This document shows positions 6,645 through 7,620 of a DNA stretch of 7,620 bases, in pieces; position 1 is the first letter of the stretch, and every line of letters begins with the position of its first letter. The position numbers and the translations under genes were made by a program. Below the pieces are notes generated by a model, which worked only from the letters and a program-made list of their open reading frames with translations, did not search any database and had not been told where the DNA came from. The stretch is from Myxococcales bacterium (lineage in GTDB: Bacteria > Myxococcota_A > Polyangia > Polyangiales > Polyangiaceae), in contig JAAFHJ010000225.1 in NCBI GenBank assembly GCA_013298325.1, forward strand, positions 1 to 7,620, read 5' to 3'.

Positions 6645-7620
6645 ATGAATCCGACCCCTTCGTCGCTGCCGACGCGCTTCTCGTCCCTCGCCGACCTCGC
6701 GCGCCTCCCCTGGTTCACCGCCCTCGAAGATCGCGTCGTCGTCTCCGACGACTCCATCGGCCCCATCGTCGACGTCCACGGCCACGTGGCGCTCGCCTAC
6801 GTCCGCCCGATGCAGCTCGATCTGAACCGCGAGTGGCCGCGCACCGAGTACTATTTGCCCTCCTGCTGCGCGGTCGATCTCCTCCCCTACGTCAATCGCA
6901 ACTTCCCCCCGGCGGAACTTGCGGCGATGAAGAAGGATCTCGTCGGCAACGCGATGAACGACCGCGGCATGCGGCGCACGCACACCGTGCCGAACCTCGT
7001 CAAAGAAATGGACGAACTCGGCATCGTACGCACTTGCTTGCTGCCGATCGACTTCCCGGTCTTCAGCGAAAACGCGCGCCACGCCGTCGACGCCGGCAAG
7101 AAAGATCCGCGCATCCTCGCCTTCGGGAGCGTGCACCCTTACGCGAAGGATCCCAAGGGGAAGCTCGCCGAGCAGGCCCACGGCGGGATCCACGGGGTGA
7201 AGGTCCACCCGAACATCCAGATGATCCGCCCAGACGCGGCGCGCGCGATGGATCTCTATCGGTATTGCGCCGATGCGAACTTGCCGGTCCTCTGGCATTG
7301 CGGACCTGTCGGCATTGAACCGGCCCTCGGGCGCTACCTCACCCAGGTGAAGTGGTACGAGAAGCCGATCGCGGAAAATCCGAAGACGACCTTCATCCTC
7401 GGCCACTCGGGCGCCCTCCAGTACAAGGCGGCCCTCGATTTGATGAACCGCTACCCGAACGTCTACTGCGAGACCTCTTCGTTGGGGCTCGTCGCGATTC
7501 GCGAGTTCATTGAGCGGGGCGACCCGGACCGCATGCTCTTCGGGAGCGATTGGCCGTTCTACCACCAGGCGATCCCGCTCGCGAAGGTGCTCATCGCGAC
7601 GGAAGATCGCAAAGACGTTC
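6645..7620 (+). CDS. Amidohydrolase family 2 (COG2159) metal-dependent hydrolase, 3' end missing
   Basis: Read directly from ATG 6645 (GGAAGA at 6635-6640 as ribosome site) the frame stays open to the last base, giving 325 complete codons with the C-terminus outside the window. It has the TIM-barrel amidohydrolase signature in order: HxH at His45 and His47 in DVHGHV; GVKVHPN with Lys186 and His188; WHCG with His218; GHSG with His254; and GSDWP with Asp302, the usual general acid/base. All expected metal-binding positions are therefore present and the enzyme is probably active. This superfamily (PF04909) includes decarboxylases and hydrolases of small aromatic or cyclic acids; the substrate cannot be told from sequence. 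There is no signal peptide, so it is cytoplasmic. It begins 16 bases after the Ig-like protein gene, suggesting the same transcript, yet its soluble metabolic type does not match the envelope genes before it. Confidence 0.9.
   Translation, partial: MNPTPSSLPTRFSSLADLARLPWFTALEDRVVVSDDSIGPIVDVHGHVALAYVRPMQLDLNREWPRTEYYLPSCCAVDLLPYVNRNFPPAELAAMKKDLVGNAMNDRGMRRTHTVPNLVKEMDELGIVRTCLLPIDFPVFSENARHAVDAGKKDPRILAFGSVHPYAKDPKGKLAEQAHGGIHGVKVHPNIQMIRPDAARAMDLYRYCADANLPVLWHCGPVGIEPALGRYLTQVKWYEKPIAENPKTTFILGHSGALQYKAALDLMNRYPNVYCETSSLGLVAIREFIERGDPDRMLFGSDWPFYHQAIPLAKVLIATEDRKDV

Noticed and set aside
5453..6766. 437-codon open frame on the minus strand
   Set aside because: It lies opposite the Ig-like protein gene and the amidohydrolase start, is Arg/Gly/Glu-rich in the manner of GC-rich antisense shadows, and shows no domain. 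The + strand has strong ribosome sites and recognisable motifs.
6441..7565. 374-codon open frame on the minus strand
   Set aside because: Antisense to the amidohydrolase, whose HxH, GHSG and GSDWP motifs prove the + strand frame; the minus frame has no motif.

Overview
The window is about 65% GC by eye and densely coding. All seven real genes are on the + strand with short gaps or overlaps. High GC with strong third-position bias, several exported lipoproteins of plain composition, a large C-terminal-Phe outer-membrane protein and RlaP-like nucleotidyltransferases together suggest a Gram-negative bacterium of the myxobacterial (Polyangia/Deltaproteobacteria) type. That is an inference from family resemblance and composition; no rRNA or other phylogenetic marker is present.

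Region 1 (1-1214) is an envelope pair: the 3' part of a DUF4349 protein, whose 5' end lies outside the window, followed by a small predicted lipoprotein starting at or just after its stop codon. Region 2 (1297-3434) is the most unusual part: two different nucleotidyltransferases of the RlaP type (DNA polymerase beta superfamily, PF10127-like) joined by an ATGA stop/start overlap with a strong ribosome binding site. The first carries an extra N-terminal domain that looks like a small beta-barrel. Their active-site signatures differ in complementary ways, and no RNA ligase lies beside them in the visible sequence.

A 129-base gap (3435-3563) holds two neighbouring inverted repeats and separates region 2 from region 3. 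Region 3 (3564 to the end) looks like one transcription unit: an outer-membrane beta-barrel protein starting at GTG, a secreted Ig-like protein whose ribosome binding site is built over the barrel gene's stop codon, and 16 bases later a COG2159-type metal-dependent amidohydrolase that runs off the window end. The barrel and Ig-like proteins probably act together at the outer membrane. The role of the cytoplasmic-looking amidohydrolase in this group is unclear.

No tRNA, rRNA, CRISPR array, insertion sequence, integrase or phage gene was seen. The strongest candidate for something little described is the paired, diverged RlaP-like genes.
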